Both the position numbers and the translations under genes were made by a program. Below, one piece after another: positions 1 to 10,831 of a stretch of DNA of 64,000 nucleotides. The notes below the pieces were generated by a model. The model did not search any database and had not been told where the DNA came from. It was given only the letters and a program-made list of their open reading frames with translations. The stretch comes from Hysterangium stoloniferum (taxonomy: Eukaryota > Basidiomycota > Agaricomycetes > Hysterangiales > Hysterangiaceae): contig WHVD01000236.1 in the NCBI GenBank assembly GCA_015178975.1, positions 39,087-103,086 of the forward strand. Reading direction: 5' to 3'. The stretch's first letter is position 1. The number at the start of each line of letters is the position of its first letter.

Positions 1-196
1 GGAGAGTGAAGGCGCAAGGGTAGCGATGGCGCCCGCGAGTCCGCCTCAGGCCTCTGGCGTGGGCGGGGGCCGAGTGCCACCCGGCGATAATGGGAATTCC
101 ACGGTGCTTGACAGCGCAAGCAATGCTACGCTTACTGTATGTCTCTCATGGCGATTTCGCCCATGCTATCTTGCATGCCATCACATTAACTCATAC

Positions 197-316
197 CAAT
201 GTGTAGAATTCGACCACGACCGCGCCCGGGTCTGTCCCTTCCGGTGGTGCTGCATATCCGAATGGCGCAAGAGGGGCTGGCTTCCCATCGTCGTTCGTCT
301 TGTCGGTTGTCGCCAT
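197..316 (-). CDS. Possible first exon of a small or left-truncated gene, product unknown
   Basis: Read on the minus strand, an ATG at 316 opens 40 codons rich in Pro, Ala, Gly and Asp. They end in ...VVVEFYTL just before a plausible splice donor (GTATGA, 191-196). The GC-rich, codon-like composition differs from the AT-rich DNA upstream. An acceptor-like ACAG about 60 nt further on leads straight to a stop. A later AAG acceptor would let the reading frame run off the left edge. Without splicing, the frame stops after 41 codons. The start context (CTCCAATGG) is acceptable. No family is recognised. The overlapping plus-strand frame at 26-397 looks like a shadow. Confidence 0.3.
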
Positions 317-781
317 TGGAGCGGTTGGGGTGCAGTTGATGTGAGAAGTATGTTAGATCAGGCGAGGATCATCACGAGACGGAAGATCATTAGTTGAACT
401 GACATTTCGGAGTTGAATCTGGATCTTATGGACAAACGGACTCACCAGGAGTGAGCGTATATTAGAATCACTGTAGCAAGGTATAATGATGTTCACCTCA
501 TGTAGCCTGTAGCTAAGTTTTAAAACGGATGCATATTCTGAGTCAATATATCCCGTTTGCGAGTCCTTGTTGTGTCCTTGCTCATTGTTTGACATCATTC
601 GTGGCATGTAGATTTGACCAAGTGCTGCCGCTAACTGCAAAACGTGTCTTGAAGTTCCCCCAATGATCTCACACTGAATTATGAACGAAATGATCATGCA
701 TTTAATTAGCCTCTGCTTCTACTACAGGGGGTATTTTATGCGTGAAGGCGTAGATCGATCGCCACGCTCGTCTAGAACATA

Positions 782-2133
782 TTAAGCACCGGCAACGAAC
801 GCCCTGCCTTTCTCGATGTTCTTCTTGAGCTCGGGAAGCGCAGCCTTGATAAGCTCCACTTCCTCTGGGGAGACCTTTCCGAGTTCATGAATCTTCTCAA
901 CACCTTCAGTCTATTAGTGGAAACACGACGGACGGTCAGTAAGTGACGAAGCGACACAGTCAAAAATGCCACATACTCCAAGCTCGACATTACTCGAGAA
1001 GAAGTCGATTCCTTCACTCTTGTACAATGGGCTGTACACGAATGTCGGAGTGACAATGCCCTTCTCGCCCTTCAACGCCTTCAAGAGCGAATTGGTAAAC
1101 TTCGCAGCAGCATACGCCATACTCAAAGTCGCGCTCCCCGCACCATCCTTAGCCTTCACAACCTCATCGCCTCCATACTGAATACGATGAACAAGCGCTT
1201 TCCAGGCCTCGCTTCCAAGTGGCGCAGCAGAGCCTGCGGGGGTCTGCGAGATGAGAGGAACGATGGTGACGCCAGAGTGTCCGCCGATGACGGTGACGGG
1301 GGTAGCTACGGGGTCGGTGCCTGCGATGCCGCTGAGGAAGCGCGAGGCGCGGACGACGTCGAGGGTGGTGATGCCGAAGAGGCGGCGGGGGTTGAAGACG
1401 CCGGCTTTTTCGAGGACGGAGGCGACAATCGGGACGGTGCTGTTGACGGGGTTGGAGATGATGAGCATGTGGGCGGTGGGGGACACGCGTGCGACGGCGG
1501 CGGCGAGGTCGCGGACGATGCTTGCGTTCGTCTGTGGGATGGAGGAGGCAATATTAGAGGTGGGTTGGCGGTGGTGTTATGGGGAACTTACGTTGAAGAG
1601 GTCGTCACGAGTCATCTGGGACATGTGAGGAGACGTTGGTGCAGAAAAAATGATCACTTACACCAGGCTAGATGCATGAAAGGACAAAAAGTCAACACTG
1701 CAATGGGAAATATATTTGTAGAATCAGCACACCTTCCTCGGGACACCAGCGGGAATAACAACAACCTCAACATCTTTCAACGCAGCATCCAGCTGGTCCG
1801 AAGTATATCCAATAACCTACAAGAAAAAAAGAGCCGTTTAAACACAATTCAGTGCTGATCTCCCAGAACCAAGACTGCCCGAAAGAAACACACCTCACTT
1901 GCAGTGTCAACATGTCCAACGTCCGCAGCAACACCCGGCGCGCCCCTAATATCATATAGACTCAAGCTCGACACAAGAGGGTCGGACTTGAGCAGCAGAG
2001 ATAGAGGCTGTCCAATACCTCCACCAGCACCGAGTACAGCAACCTTTGTCGATCGCAACGATGAAGTGGAAAATGCGCGGGTCGATGTTAAGAGGGTAGA
2101 GCGAAGGGCTGAGCGGGCTGAGCGAGCGAGCAT
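782..2133 (-). CDS. mdh: Mitochondrial malate dehydrogenase, six exons including a 6-nt microexon
   Basis: The enzyme interconverts malate and oxaloacetate with NAD in the mitochondrial matrix (TCA cycle, malate shuttle). I read exons at 1894-2133, 1733-1816, 1662-1667, 1592-1615, 977-1531 and 782-910. All have GT donors, AG acceptors and matching phases, and together encode 345 residues, the usual family length. Residues 1-28 form an Arg/Ser-rich presequence without acidic residues, as for mitochondrial import. The Rossmann motif [11 protein letters not shown] follows at about 33-43. The substrate loop [18 protein letters not shown] crosses four exons; ISNPVNS and the catalytic-His motif [10 protein letters not shown] lie in exon 5. 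The 6-nt exon encodes only Pro-Gly, and the next exon only eight residues. Introns are 46-77 nt. The 5' flank is CT-rich and abuts the tRNA gene. Identification is secure; the microexon rests on perfect frame and motif continuity. Confidence 0.95.
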
Positions 2134-2308
2134 CGTAGGACGAACTAGGGAAACAGGAGGGTGTAGTGGTAATACGATGGTGGTGGTCGAGGGAAAGGAA
2201 TCGAATTATGCAATAGCCGATGCGGTCCAGCTCGGTGGACGGCTCCCCGACCATCAGGAATAACCGAGTGAAAGAGCTTTATTGGTCACTTGAGATTTGG
2301 GTGGTATG

Positions 2309-2408
2309 GGTAACGTGGCCGAGTTGGTCTAAGGCGCTAGTTTCAGGCTTCTTAGCTTACGTAATACTAGTCTCTTCGGGGGCGTGAGTTCGAATCTCAC
2401 CGTTGCCA
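2309..2408 (+). tRNA. tRNA-Leu(CAG) with a 17-nt intron
   Basis: The 7-bp acceptor stem pairs GGTAACG (2309-2315) with CGTTGCC (2401-2407), with one G-U pair and discriminator A at 2408. The D-arm carries the GGCCGAGTTGGTCTAAGGC pattern of leucine tRNAs. The anticodon stem CTAGT/ACTAG encloses TT-CAG-G. The canonical nuclear intron sits one base 3' of the anticodon, at about 2348-2364. A long variable arm typical of class II tRNAs precedes a good T-arm (GTGAG TTCGAAT CTCAC). Box A and box B promoters are internal. Confidence 0.93.
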
Positions 2409-2965
2409 TCCATTTTTATTGTAAACACCTTACAGTTAAGGTATGACCTACAATACCTCGAAAATTTGTGAAAACAAGTGGTAAACCCATAGAAGGCAAG
2501 CCCCAGCCCTCCCAAATTTCCACAAGCTTTTCCCTTTTTAACAATTTTAATTATTTATCAGAGAATGTGATTTACTTCAGAAACTTATTTAAATTTTATT
2601 AATTATCTATAATTCTCTACTTTTTGAAATCATTGATACTGTTGATACAGCTGACAATACAATTCAAATCACAATCATTTTAGAGGTGGAATAGGTGTTA
2701 TTCAAGTGATAAATACCAGCTCTCTCTATATATATTCTTGGTATGTTGAATCAAGTAAAAATCTGTTCAGATTGACAGACCCATTCCAATGTAATACATA
2801 TGTATTCAGAGATGTCAATGACATACACACACATGAAATGGATCATTTAAAAGGACATGTTTTTTAAATGTTTAAATGTTTTAAGCTACTAAACTGTTTC
2901 ATAATATACTAATAAGTTTTAAACATTCCCAAAGTTTGAAAACCCAAATTATGTTTGAATCAAAT
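2409..2965. other. AT-rich intergenic DNA, nothing recognised
   Basis: A low-GC stretch without an open frame of note. I see no RNA gene or repeat in it beyond short A/T runs. Confidence 0.5.
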
Positions 2966-3400
2966 TGTTAGGACTGGGAAACCCACTGGGACCTGGAACC
3001 CATCCTATAGGTATTTGACTCTCTATATCGTATGAATTAGCCACCAGACTCTGCCCAGGCATCCTAGACCCTTTGTTCCCAATTCATCTTTGCCTGTTTG
3101 ACATCTGGTTCAGTCTGCCCCTTCTTCCAAATCAGTTTGACATCTCGTTTATTGTCTTATTGTATGCCTATTATGTCTTTTTGTATCTCTGGATATGTAA
3201 TGCAATAATCTACTAGTCTATGTATATAGTCTAGCTACTACCTGTACTTACAATCTGATCAGAAAATCAATTTAGCTTTGACTTAGTATCTGGCTCAGCA
3301 TATTCTCAGAATCCACAAGTTTCCCATCTGCTCCTGTCTGAAGTTGGACAATGTGATCTTGTGAGGGTGCAGCACATAAGCTGAAGCCAAGTCCTTCTAT
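2966..3400 (+). repeat. Fragment of a TGTTA-type LTR
   Basis: It starts TGTTAGGACTGGGAAACCC, like the solo LTR at 45545, and contains the shared box CATAAGCTGAAGCCAAG inside 3366-3390. The sequence just before the box (TGAAGTTGGACAATGTGATC) also matches the 3' part of that LTR. The 3' end and target duplication are not recognisable, so this is a truncated or diverged copy. Confidence 0.6.
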
Positions 3401-4372
3401 TAGGATCCCATTGTTTCGAACCTCCACAACCTGTTTTAGGTCCAAAACCCACTGTCAACTCACTGTCAGAACCACCCTAAGTATTACTACTTGCAGTACC
3501 CCCAACACTTGTTTCATTACAGTATTTAACTCTTTAGTTTTCCATTCCATCACTGTCCCACTCACCTTTCTGTTACCAGTCCCCTTTACACATCTCACTT
3601 GCCACCTGTTACCCGTGTGCTCAGCACACTGTCAGACCCAATTGGACCTCATGCAAAACTCCAACCGCTCGCAAACTGTTGGTATCCCGACTAACCCCAT
3701 TAAGCACCTTCATTGTTCCCGATTGGTATTTCTGTCTGCCCTTATCCTATACAACAGTTTATACCTTTTCTGCCCCTGTAGTCTACATCCAGATTTATAA
3801 TGTTCCGTCTATTGGTCTCTGTTTTTGCATCACTCTATATGTAGTTCCATCTTCTCCATTAGTACTTCTCTTTGTTCTGTTTTTGTTTGGATAACCCTTT
3901 TCGTCATTCACTCTGTTTCTTTTCCTGTTGTGATGATAATTAGGTACATGTATTTTGACTTGTGTTATACGCAGTTTACCTGTTATTAAACCTTTTTCTT
4001 CCAGCACTTTCCTGCAATCCGCCGCCCATTAATCAGTTTCTTTGCTGGAGCCATGGAAAAAATCCCTACCAAGATGCTAAGATGCTAATATTAACCGTTC
4101 GCAGGTTACACGTAAACCCTCCTTTTCTGACAGTGCTCCATCAATAGTCGCCGCCATTAACGTCCTTCGCCCGTATGGTGCTGCACCCATACTGGCCACC
4201 ATTTCAATTTGTTGTTCTGTCGGTACCTCTAGGTTACCGTCATCCATGTTTACCCAAATACAAATATAAACCGCTCAACCCAATGTCTTCACGCAAGGAT
4301 ATAAATTTTCCAACTGATGTAATGGTCTCCTAACATGTAGGAGTGTTTTGAAGAGTATAAGGTACGCTTTTT
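3401..4372. other. Pyrimidine-rich unassigned DNA, perhaps retroelement leader
   Basis: Long C/T-rich runs follow directly on the LTR fragment. Short open frames on the plus strand (3411-3800) show no family motif. It could be the decayed leader or gag region of the element that owned the LTR, but nothing here proves that. Confidence 0.3.
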
Positions 4373-4845
4373 TCATGAGTTGTCTGTTGGCGGCGATAGG
4401 AGTCGTGACACTTCAAGGAGAGAAACTTCCGCAAGCGCTGCATCATGTATAGTGACGACGCCTGCGGTGGGGTGAAAGCAGTTCTCCAAAATGTTGCATA
4501 ATTTCTCCTTTACGGCTAGTTGGCACAAGGCCATCCGCAACTGTTGACATTTTTTAGCACCTGCTACAGCCCTAAGTGCCTTGTTAACTGCCTCCTCCGA
4601 TGTGGAGTTTGCAATCACCCATGCCAGGCATCAGCTTCAAGTTCGGCCCGTGGAGGCCTGCTATACAATTCGGCGAAGAACCGAGAAAGGTTTTCTAGCC
4701 ATTCTGAAATTCTAAATGTATACGTCCTTGTCGGTGGCGAAGACCAACAGCAATCTGATGTGGACGAGTCATACTTTGCGTTTGTAGAGACGAGTGGGAA
4801 AAGCCGTGACGCTGTTGTCTGAAAGGGACAAGCGGGGGAAAACAA
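4373..4845 (-). pseudogene. Two abutting minus-strand frames, possibly one broken gene
   Basis: Two open frames meet near 4615: 4845-4615 (ending ...RAELEADAWHG) and 4618-4373 (VIANSTSEEAVNKALRA... to ...LLSPPTDNS). A one-base shift would join them into about 155 residues of ordinary composition. The second part looks helical and leucine-rich. I recognise no family. The overlap could instead be chance. Confidence 0.22.
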
Positions 4846-6555
4846 GGGAAAAACGGTGCCGAGTATATTAACACGATTGCGTATATGATCAAAAAAGCAT
4901 AAGAACCCCCAAAGCTACACTGTTATTCCAGGTGAATAAGACGAGACCTACAGAGAAAAGGAAGAGAACTAGTTGAAGCAAAAGCGGGATTCCAGCAACA
5001 ACTGACTCGAGGTGCGATTGCTGTGCTCTCTTAACACGAAGGAGACGTTGGCATGCATCACTTGAGCGACTTGCGGTGGATAGAGGAATATACTTCGCCA
5101 GCTATTCTCTTGCAAGTACCGCACAAAGAGCGCCGAAGAGAGTGAGACCGGGACTAGTGAACCACAAATAGTTGACAATGAGGGATGATTTGAAGACATA
5201 AAAAGGCTGAGAGGTATATACAGCGAAGTGATATTGAAGCGCCTGAAGGATTTGGATCTACTTGGAAATCCTTCCTACTTTCGATCAGGAACGCAGTAAG
5301 AATTGCTCCAAACAAACCCGCGTCAACAGCTGATATCTATCAAGGAAAACGTATTAAACATACAAATATTAGAAGTTCGTCGCACACCAACTTGCCATGA
5401 GTTGGCAAGTTCCTTGTCCTCTTTTTCCGTTTACTTCATATATGATGACCATATGGTTGAATCCGATTCGACGTGCTTGTTATAGGGGTTATCGTCCTCG
5501 CTTTCTAAGCCATTATCGCTACCGGATGCTGCCCCAGTTAAGGGCTTCAAACCTCAACAACGGTTGTGCTCCATTTCAACGCCCGAAACCCGATGGTGCA
5601 CGAGAATCACATTAGCTATAATAAATTCGGTGTGGCCGACGAGTGGCGCACGTTAACCAAAGCTAATTTGCCATCTATTATCCTGTTTTATTTCTCCCTC
5701 TACCAACCTCCCTTGCCGGTAGCCTTTTAGGGTATACTGTTCGTAGAAGACTGTACACAATTTTAGTAGATGGGTTTGTAGAAAACTTGACAGTTTTTGT
5801 AGAAGACTTTTAGTCGTGGCAGCCTCCCGGTCAAACAAAAGAGAGTTTAAGGTTTATTCGATTCTGTACCGTGGTTTGGTACCCACATGTACTTATCGTG
5901 GCACTGTCTGCATGTTGGCAATCTACCACTGCCGGTCATTCAAGTTTGAGTCTGAGTCTGAGTTTGGTCGCTCCTGGTTACTTCTGTATCTTTCGATCAT
6001 CTATTCTAACAATTACAAATTAAACGGGGAATGGGCCTGTTAGTCGTCCGTGTGTCCCCTTTGTATCCATTTATTTGATAATCACCCGGACCAAAACAGC
6101 ACACCTTGACGCAAAAAAATCGCCCGGGAGATAGGGAGGAAGAATACAAAGTGGTCAACACAATGCCTTCATGCATAGACTAAGTTTGATAGCTTTCCTG
6201 TGAAAGTCGGTCCAGGTTCCGGCGGTCGCTTCGCACGGTGGGATAGTTCAAGTTGCTCAGGTCATAGCAAGTCACTGTGGACTTGAATTCACCGTATGCG
6301 TTGCAATGCTTTTTGTCCCCAAGGGCACGCCATGCCATCACGCAAGAGACCTATACTTACATGTTCCTTGAATGTGCTCTGATCGAACCAAGGCGACTAT
6401 AGCTAGTCGCCCTTATCGATTGGGCACGACGATATGCACGCAATAGATTGAATTGTTTGGTTGCGCTATGAATTTTGTAGTGCACGCTAAAGTGGCGATG
6501 AATATATTTTCCGCTGCAGAGGACCAAAGGATATCCGGCTTCAATAGCGAAGCTA
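4846..6555. other. Unassigned DNA with a short repeat fragment
   Basis: No supported gene. A stretch near 5875-5975 (ACCCACATGTACTTATCGTG, then repeated GAGTCT units) resembles fragments near 21565-21640 and 47020-47100, so retroelement debris is present. Confidence 0.3.
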
Positions 6556-6586
6556 CTAACGGGGGCTTAGCGAAGGTCTGTCAATA

Positions 6587-7900
6587 CTAGAAGAGTGAAT
6601 TAATGATTCGCAACTGCTCAAAACCGAATATCTTAGTATGCTGAATATAAGTGAGATAGGTCGATCCTGGAGCGTTAATGTTGGTAATATACAAACTATA
6701 CAGTGCAGAATAAACACAAGGGGCAAAAGGCAACGGCAGAAGCAGAACGTAGAACTTAGAGACCAAAAAGAACATATAAAACGACACATGAACAAGAAAG
6801 ATATGAGGGGCTCCTTGGGCTCTGCGAGAGGTACTTTGGTTGATAGTACGTTGTCAGTTCTTTGAGGTATACGCTGTAAGGGTAATGAAATCAGTAATTG
6901 CGTCAGGATAGTCTGGACGGAGTTCAGTGGCAGGTAAAGTAAAAAACAATGGCTTCTCACAAGAAAGTCCCGAAGCGTAGCATCCGGGAACCCATAGAGG
7001 AATCAAGACTGGATGGCAAATAATTTGGTCGGATGCGATGGCTAGCGGTGAGTGTAAGCAAGAGTCGGTACCAGTGACAATTAACAATCATCAACTCACA
7101 GTTGTATCGTTTCAAGGAATCGATGTCCTCCGAGCTGATAAGGTGTAGTGATGTCGATACCTATGTAAAATGTCAGAATAATACACATCAAGGGTAAGAC
7201 CCGAGTAGCCTCACTATTGACTTGGCCGAAGAATGCTAAATATGTCGCAGATGCCAAGCCGATACCTACAGAATCTAAGAAGGAAGTTAGAACCGGGAAG
7301 ACCGGAGCCTTTAGAGCACTGCGGTCAAATACAGGGAGTGTAGGATTATTAGTCCATATGACATGTGTCGTATGGGGGACAAACTTACATAGTTTTAAAT
7401 GGTGTATTTCAGCCGCCTTGACTACATGTTGTATAGCGAACAATCGCTGTCGTCGTGAACCTCTGGCCTGGAGTAATAATCTGTGTTAGAACTAGTACGA
7501 TTAACATAATTCTGTACCTACAGCAGCCAGTGTGGACCATTTCACTTGGCGCTGTGATTCCTTTTGCGAACATTCCATGCATTTGACCTTTCTAAGAAAA
7601 AATAAAGAGCAACATGATCAAGGAAATGCATGAAGATAATGTATTGGGGGCTTACATATGCGAGTCCAGTAAACGCGTCATCCTCATGGTTGCCCATACG
7701 CTCCGCAACATGGGATCCCATATTATCAGACTTACCGACTTCACACCAAGCTAGGCAATGCAGCGTCAATGTTGCAATAAGGAGTCGCGAGAGCGAAAAG
7801 AGGCTAACCGTATCCTCAAAGATGACAATGTCAGCCTTCAGAGCCCCGCAATTACAAAAAAGAAAAAGAAATGCAAAAAAAATGCAAATGTTGAACAAAA
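6587..7900 (-). CDS. Weak multi-exon signal, possible membrane protein, unrecognised
   Basis: Several minus-strand frames are separated by good donors and acceptors. One segment is around 7900-7660, with its donor at the GTAAGC near 7650. Another lies around 7580-7530 (reading KGQMHGMFAKGITAPSEMVH). A third spans about 7340-7110 and ends at a GTGAGT donor. A hydrophobic segment lies at 6787-6587. Part of the third segment and its donor recur at 19.3-19.4 kb (DIDSLKRYN against DIDSLQRLV), suggesting a once-conserved exon. The exon chain cannot be fixed by reading alone and no family is recognised. Confidence 0.22.
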
Positions 7901-7958
7901 ATAAAAAGTAGTGGGGAAACGAGAATAAAAAAATAAAATAAAAAGGTTCAGGCCCGTC

Positions 7959-10781
7959 TCATCCCACTTTCCTCCTCATAGGTAACGGCAAAATTTTCCC
8001 CTGAGTTTGTATAGGTGAGGTCTCGTCCCGAGAACGCTCGGGCGCAAGTGGCGGCGGGGATGGGGGCGGCGCGACCACAGCCTGAGCCAATGGGTGGGGC
8101 TCTCCATTGTCAGGAATATCCATCGCGGGTCCTCCGTCAGAAACGGCAGCTTTCTTTTTCTTCTTCTTCTTCTTTTTCTTCTTGCCGTCGCTCGTCGCCG
8201 GTTCGGCCGCTGCCTGTTCGGAAACTGGCTCATCGACTCCCGACTGTTCCTCGGCCTTCTCCCCTTCTTCAGGGATCTCTTCAGTTTCAGCTGGCCGGAG
8301 AACGGCACTAGGAGAGATCTCCGCGCCTTGCTGGTCTTCTGTGTCCCTCCCTGCCGGAAGACCCGGGCCAACCTGTAAAGTGAGTTGTTATCCCGTCAAT
8401 CAGTAATCCATCAACGGACAATGCCATAAGCCATGACTTACCGAATCTCCAGAACGATTCATTGATATGTTCACCATTGCCCACATATTTTGAACGCTGT
8501 CAATGAGTATATGGACTGTATCTAAAGACTCGAATACAAGGAACACTCACGCCGCGGTATATTCCAGCATGGGATCATAACTTTCTGGAGGCATCCCACG
8601 GCTTTGTTTCTCTTCTGTTTGTTCGACTACAGAAAGACTTGGTTCGCTCGGCGGGTTTTGGGCCACCTATAGGGATGTTTCAGATTATTATTATTATGGT
8701 ACCCTATAGTCCGATGAACCTACACTTACAACATTCCTCCCGATGATGTCCATGAACTCATTCATGGCTCCAGGAAGTGTTCTAAGACTTCCAAATGCGA
8801 TAAGGCGCTAGATGAACGATTCAGAAAAAAATCACACTTACGCAACAGATCCATCATCACCCCCAAATTCTGGGCCTATGTTGGTATGTCCCACTGTTGG
8901 ACTTGCGGAAACGGTCGAGGCCACGGCCGCACCCACAAACGAATCCGTCATAGATCCTTCTTTGGCGGGTACAGGCGCATAGTTGTTTTTTAGCATATCT
9001 ACTCCCTCGGCTCGCTCAAGAACGACGTTTTGAGGAATGTCCACTTCCCTCTGTTCTTCGGTTTCCTTGCTGGCCGGAAGATTCACCTCGCTCGTCAGAT
9101 TCGAGCCAACCTGTAAAACGATATGTTATTCGTCAATTTGTGCCATATCAACAAAGAATTATATAAGCCTTCACTCACACAATTCACAGAGCAATTTATG
9201 AACACGTTCGCGGCTGGAACCACATCTTCAATGCTGTTAAATGACATAAGACACTAACTAAACGATTTGGATACGAAGGGAACTCACACAATGACTTTTT
9301 CTTCAGTGTGGGCTGGCTTAAGATCAACTTCTGGAAGCCTTGATATGCTTCCAGAAGTTGATCTTAAGCCAGCCCACACTGAAGAAAAAGTCATTGTGTG
9401 AGTTCCCTTCGTATCCAGATCGTTTAGTTAGTGTCTTATGTCCCTGCAACCAATATTCAATGAGAATTAAAACTTTAATAAGATGGGACTCACAACTGTG
9501 GGCGTGTTGCGATCTGTGGTGAATACTGGAGCCCCAGACTCATATCCATAAGTGATTGGCATATATCTGGGATTTTGTTCACATATTCCGAACCAACTAA
9601 AATGTTGAAGATCTCTGTCGCTATGGCGGCATGGTCGTCCCATGTACTTCCTTCGCCCCAGGTAAATATTGGCGGAAGGGCAACGACACGATAAACGGTG
9701 CGTCCGGTGTAACGCAAAATTCCATCTAGTTCATCCTCATCCAGATATCTGCACAACACATTTCAAACCTGATTACAAGGATAGCTAGTAACCAGACGCA
9801 TACTGAGGTGTCCAGGGCGAAGGCAGGTCTCCATGAAAGGACTTGTCTAAAAAGAGGTGCATTTTGTTTCCAAGTTCATATATGAAGCAAATTTTGATTA
9901 GCTCACCTTTTTCCTTATCGTCACCGCTGTACAAATACTCTGTTATATCATTTTATTCGGATAAATAGAGTATAACTTACGTTGTCGGCCTCTCATGCTC
10001 TGTGATACCAACTGGTACAGACTTTGATCCTAAATTTCATAAGCGTTAATCTCCACAATGACAAAGGCTAAGAGATAAGTAGCCCATTACCTTCTCCGAC
10101 TGTCTGATCATCCATCTCTTCAATGTTCACTAAGGTAGCATCAGTGCTCGCAAACGATGAATCGACTTCACATGGCACATCGTGAATGCAGGGAACTGCT
10201 GGGGGCATTTCCGGAAGTGTCTCAGACGTACCTGCGTTGGGCATGCGTTCAGCTTTTCATCCCAGAAATCTCACAAAGGAATGCTTTAAAACGTACCAAA
10301 GGCCATGACATGGAGATCCTTATCACTGGGAGGTTGCGATTGTTCCGGTACAGCACGTTCCATGAAGTCGAGGATGTTCGCAATAGGTCGTTTACCAAGT
10401 GCAGATGGGCTTGGGGCGGATGTGGGGTGATCTGTTTGTATGCTGATATCAACAAGAACCTTTTTGGGCGTGGCGGGATGATTGCTGTCACTGAACTCTG
10501 GACCATCTTCTTGGGTGGGAGCGATATTGGCATTGAGTATTTTAATAATACCATTAATAAATATAGGAAACAAACCGGAATGTGCCGTGTTGTTACCGAT
10601 TATGTAGCGCTGGGGAAGGGTGGGGAGAGGTATATATTGTTGTTTTACTGTAAGGTAAGTAGATATATTCAAGACAAGTGTTCCTGAACGAACCTAACAC
10701 CCCACCATCTGATCTTACCTGCCCGGTGCCGTCAATACCTTTCGCCGCTTCCGCTTCCTGGTTCTTCACATCTGAGATCGA
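7959..10781 (-). CDS. Unrecognised gene built from repeated two-exon modules (5' end missing)
   Basis: Exons with consistent phases are 10719-10781, 10297-10609, 10091-10231, 9981-10029, 9907-9926, 9804-9846, 9494-9748, one ending at 9288, 9179-9233, 8842-9110, 8730-8787, 8551-8666, 8442-8496 and 7959-8372. The middle contains a folded-looking segment (YLDEDELDGILRYTGRTVY..., about 85 residues). The C-terminal part repeats one pattern three times: a 55-58-nt exon, then an exon starting Val and carrying a Leu-Pro/TEE motif. The last exon has a run of about ten lysines and a Pro-rich tail. The 5' end abuts the VPS15 fragment at 10832, and no start codon is evident. The palindrome at 9243-9442 seems to break the frame, so this may be a recent pseudogene. 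No family is recognised. Confidence 0.55.
9243..9442. repeat. Nearly perfect palindrome, 96-bp arms and 8-bp loop
   Basis: Positions 9243-9338 are the reverse complement of 9347-9442 with one visible mismatch. The loop is CTTGATAT. The left arm contains the 3' part of a coding exon and its GTGAGT donor; the right arm is an inverted copy of the same exon and intron. It could form a long hairpin in the pre-mRNA. It appears to introduce stops between the 9494-9748 exon and the next module. Confidence 0.9.
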
Positions 10782-10831
10782 CTATTTCTGCATTGCCGAC
10801 CTTAATATTACCTTTTTCCTTTCTGATTCCG

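Noticed and set aside
1187-1858. Plus-strand frames opposite malate dehydrogenase (223, 125 and 71 codons)
   Set aside because: Antisense shadows of GC-rich coding exons; the minus strand carries all conserved enzyme motifs and splice sites.
8094-8406. Plus-strand frames with Phe/Ser-rich runs over the last exon of the module gene
   Set aside because: Complement of the Lys-repeat (GAA/AAG) tract; the minus-strand frame fits the splice phases.
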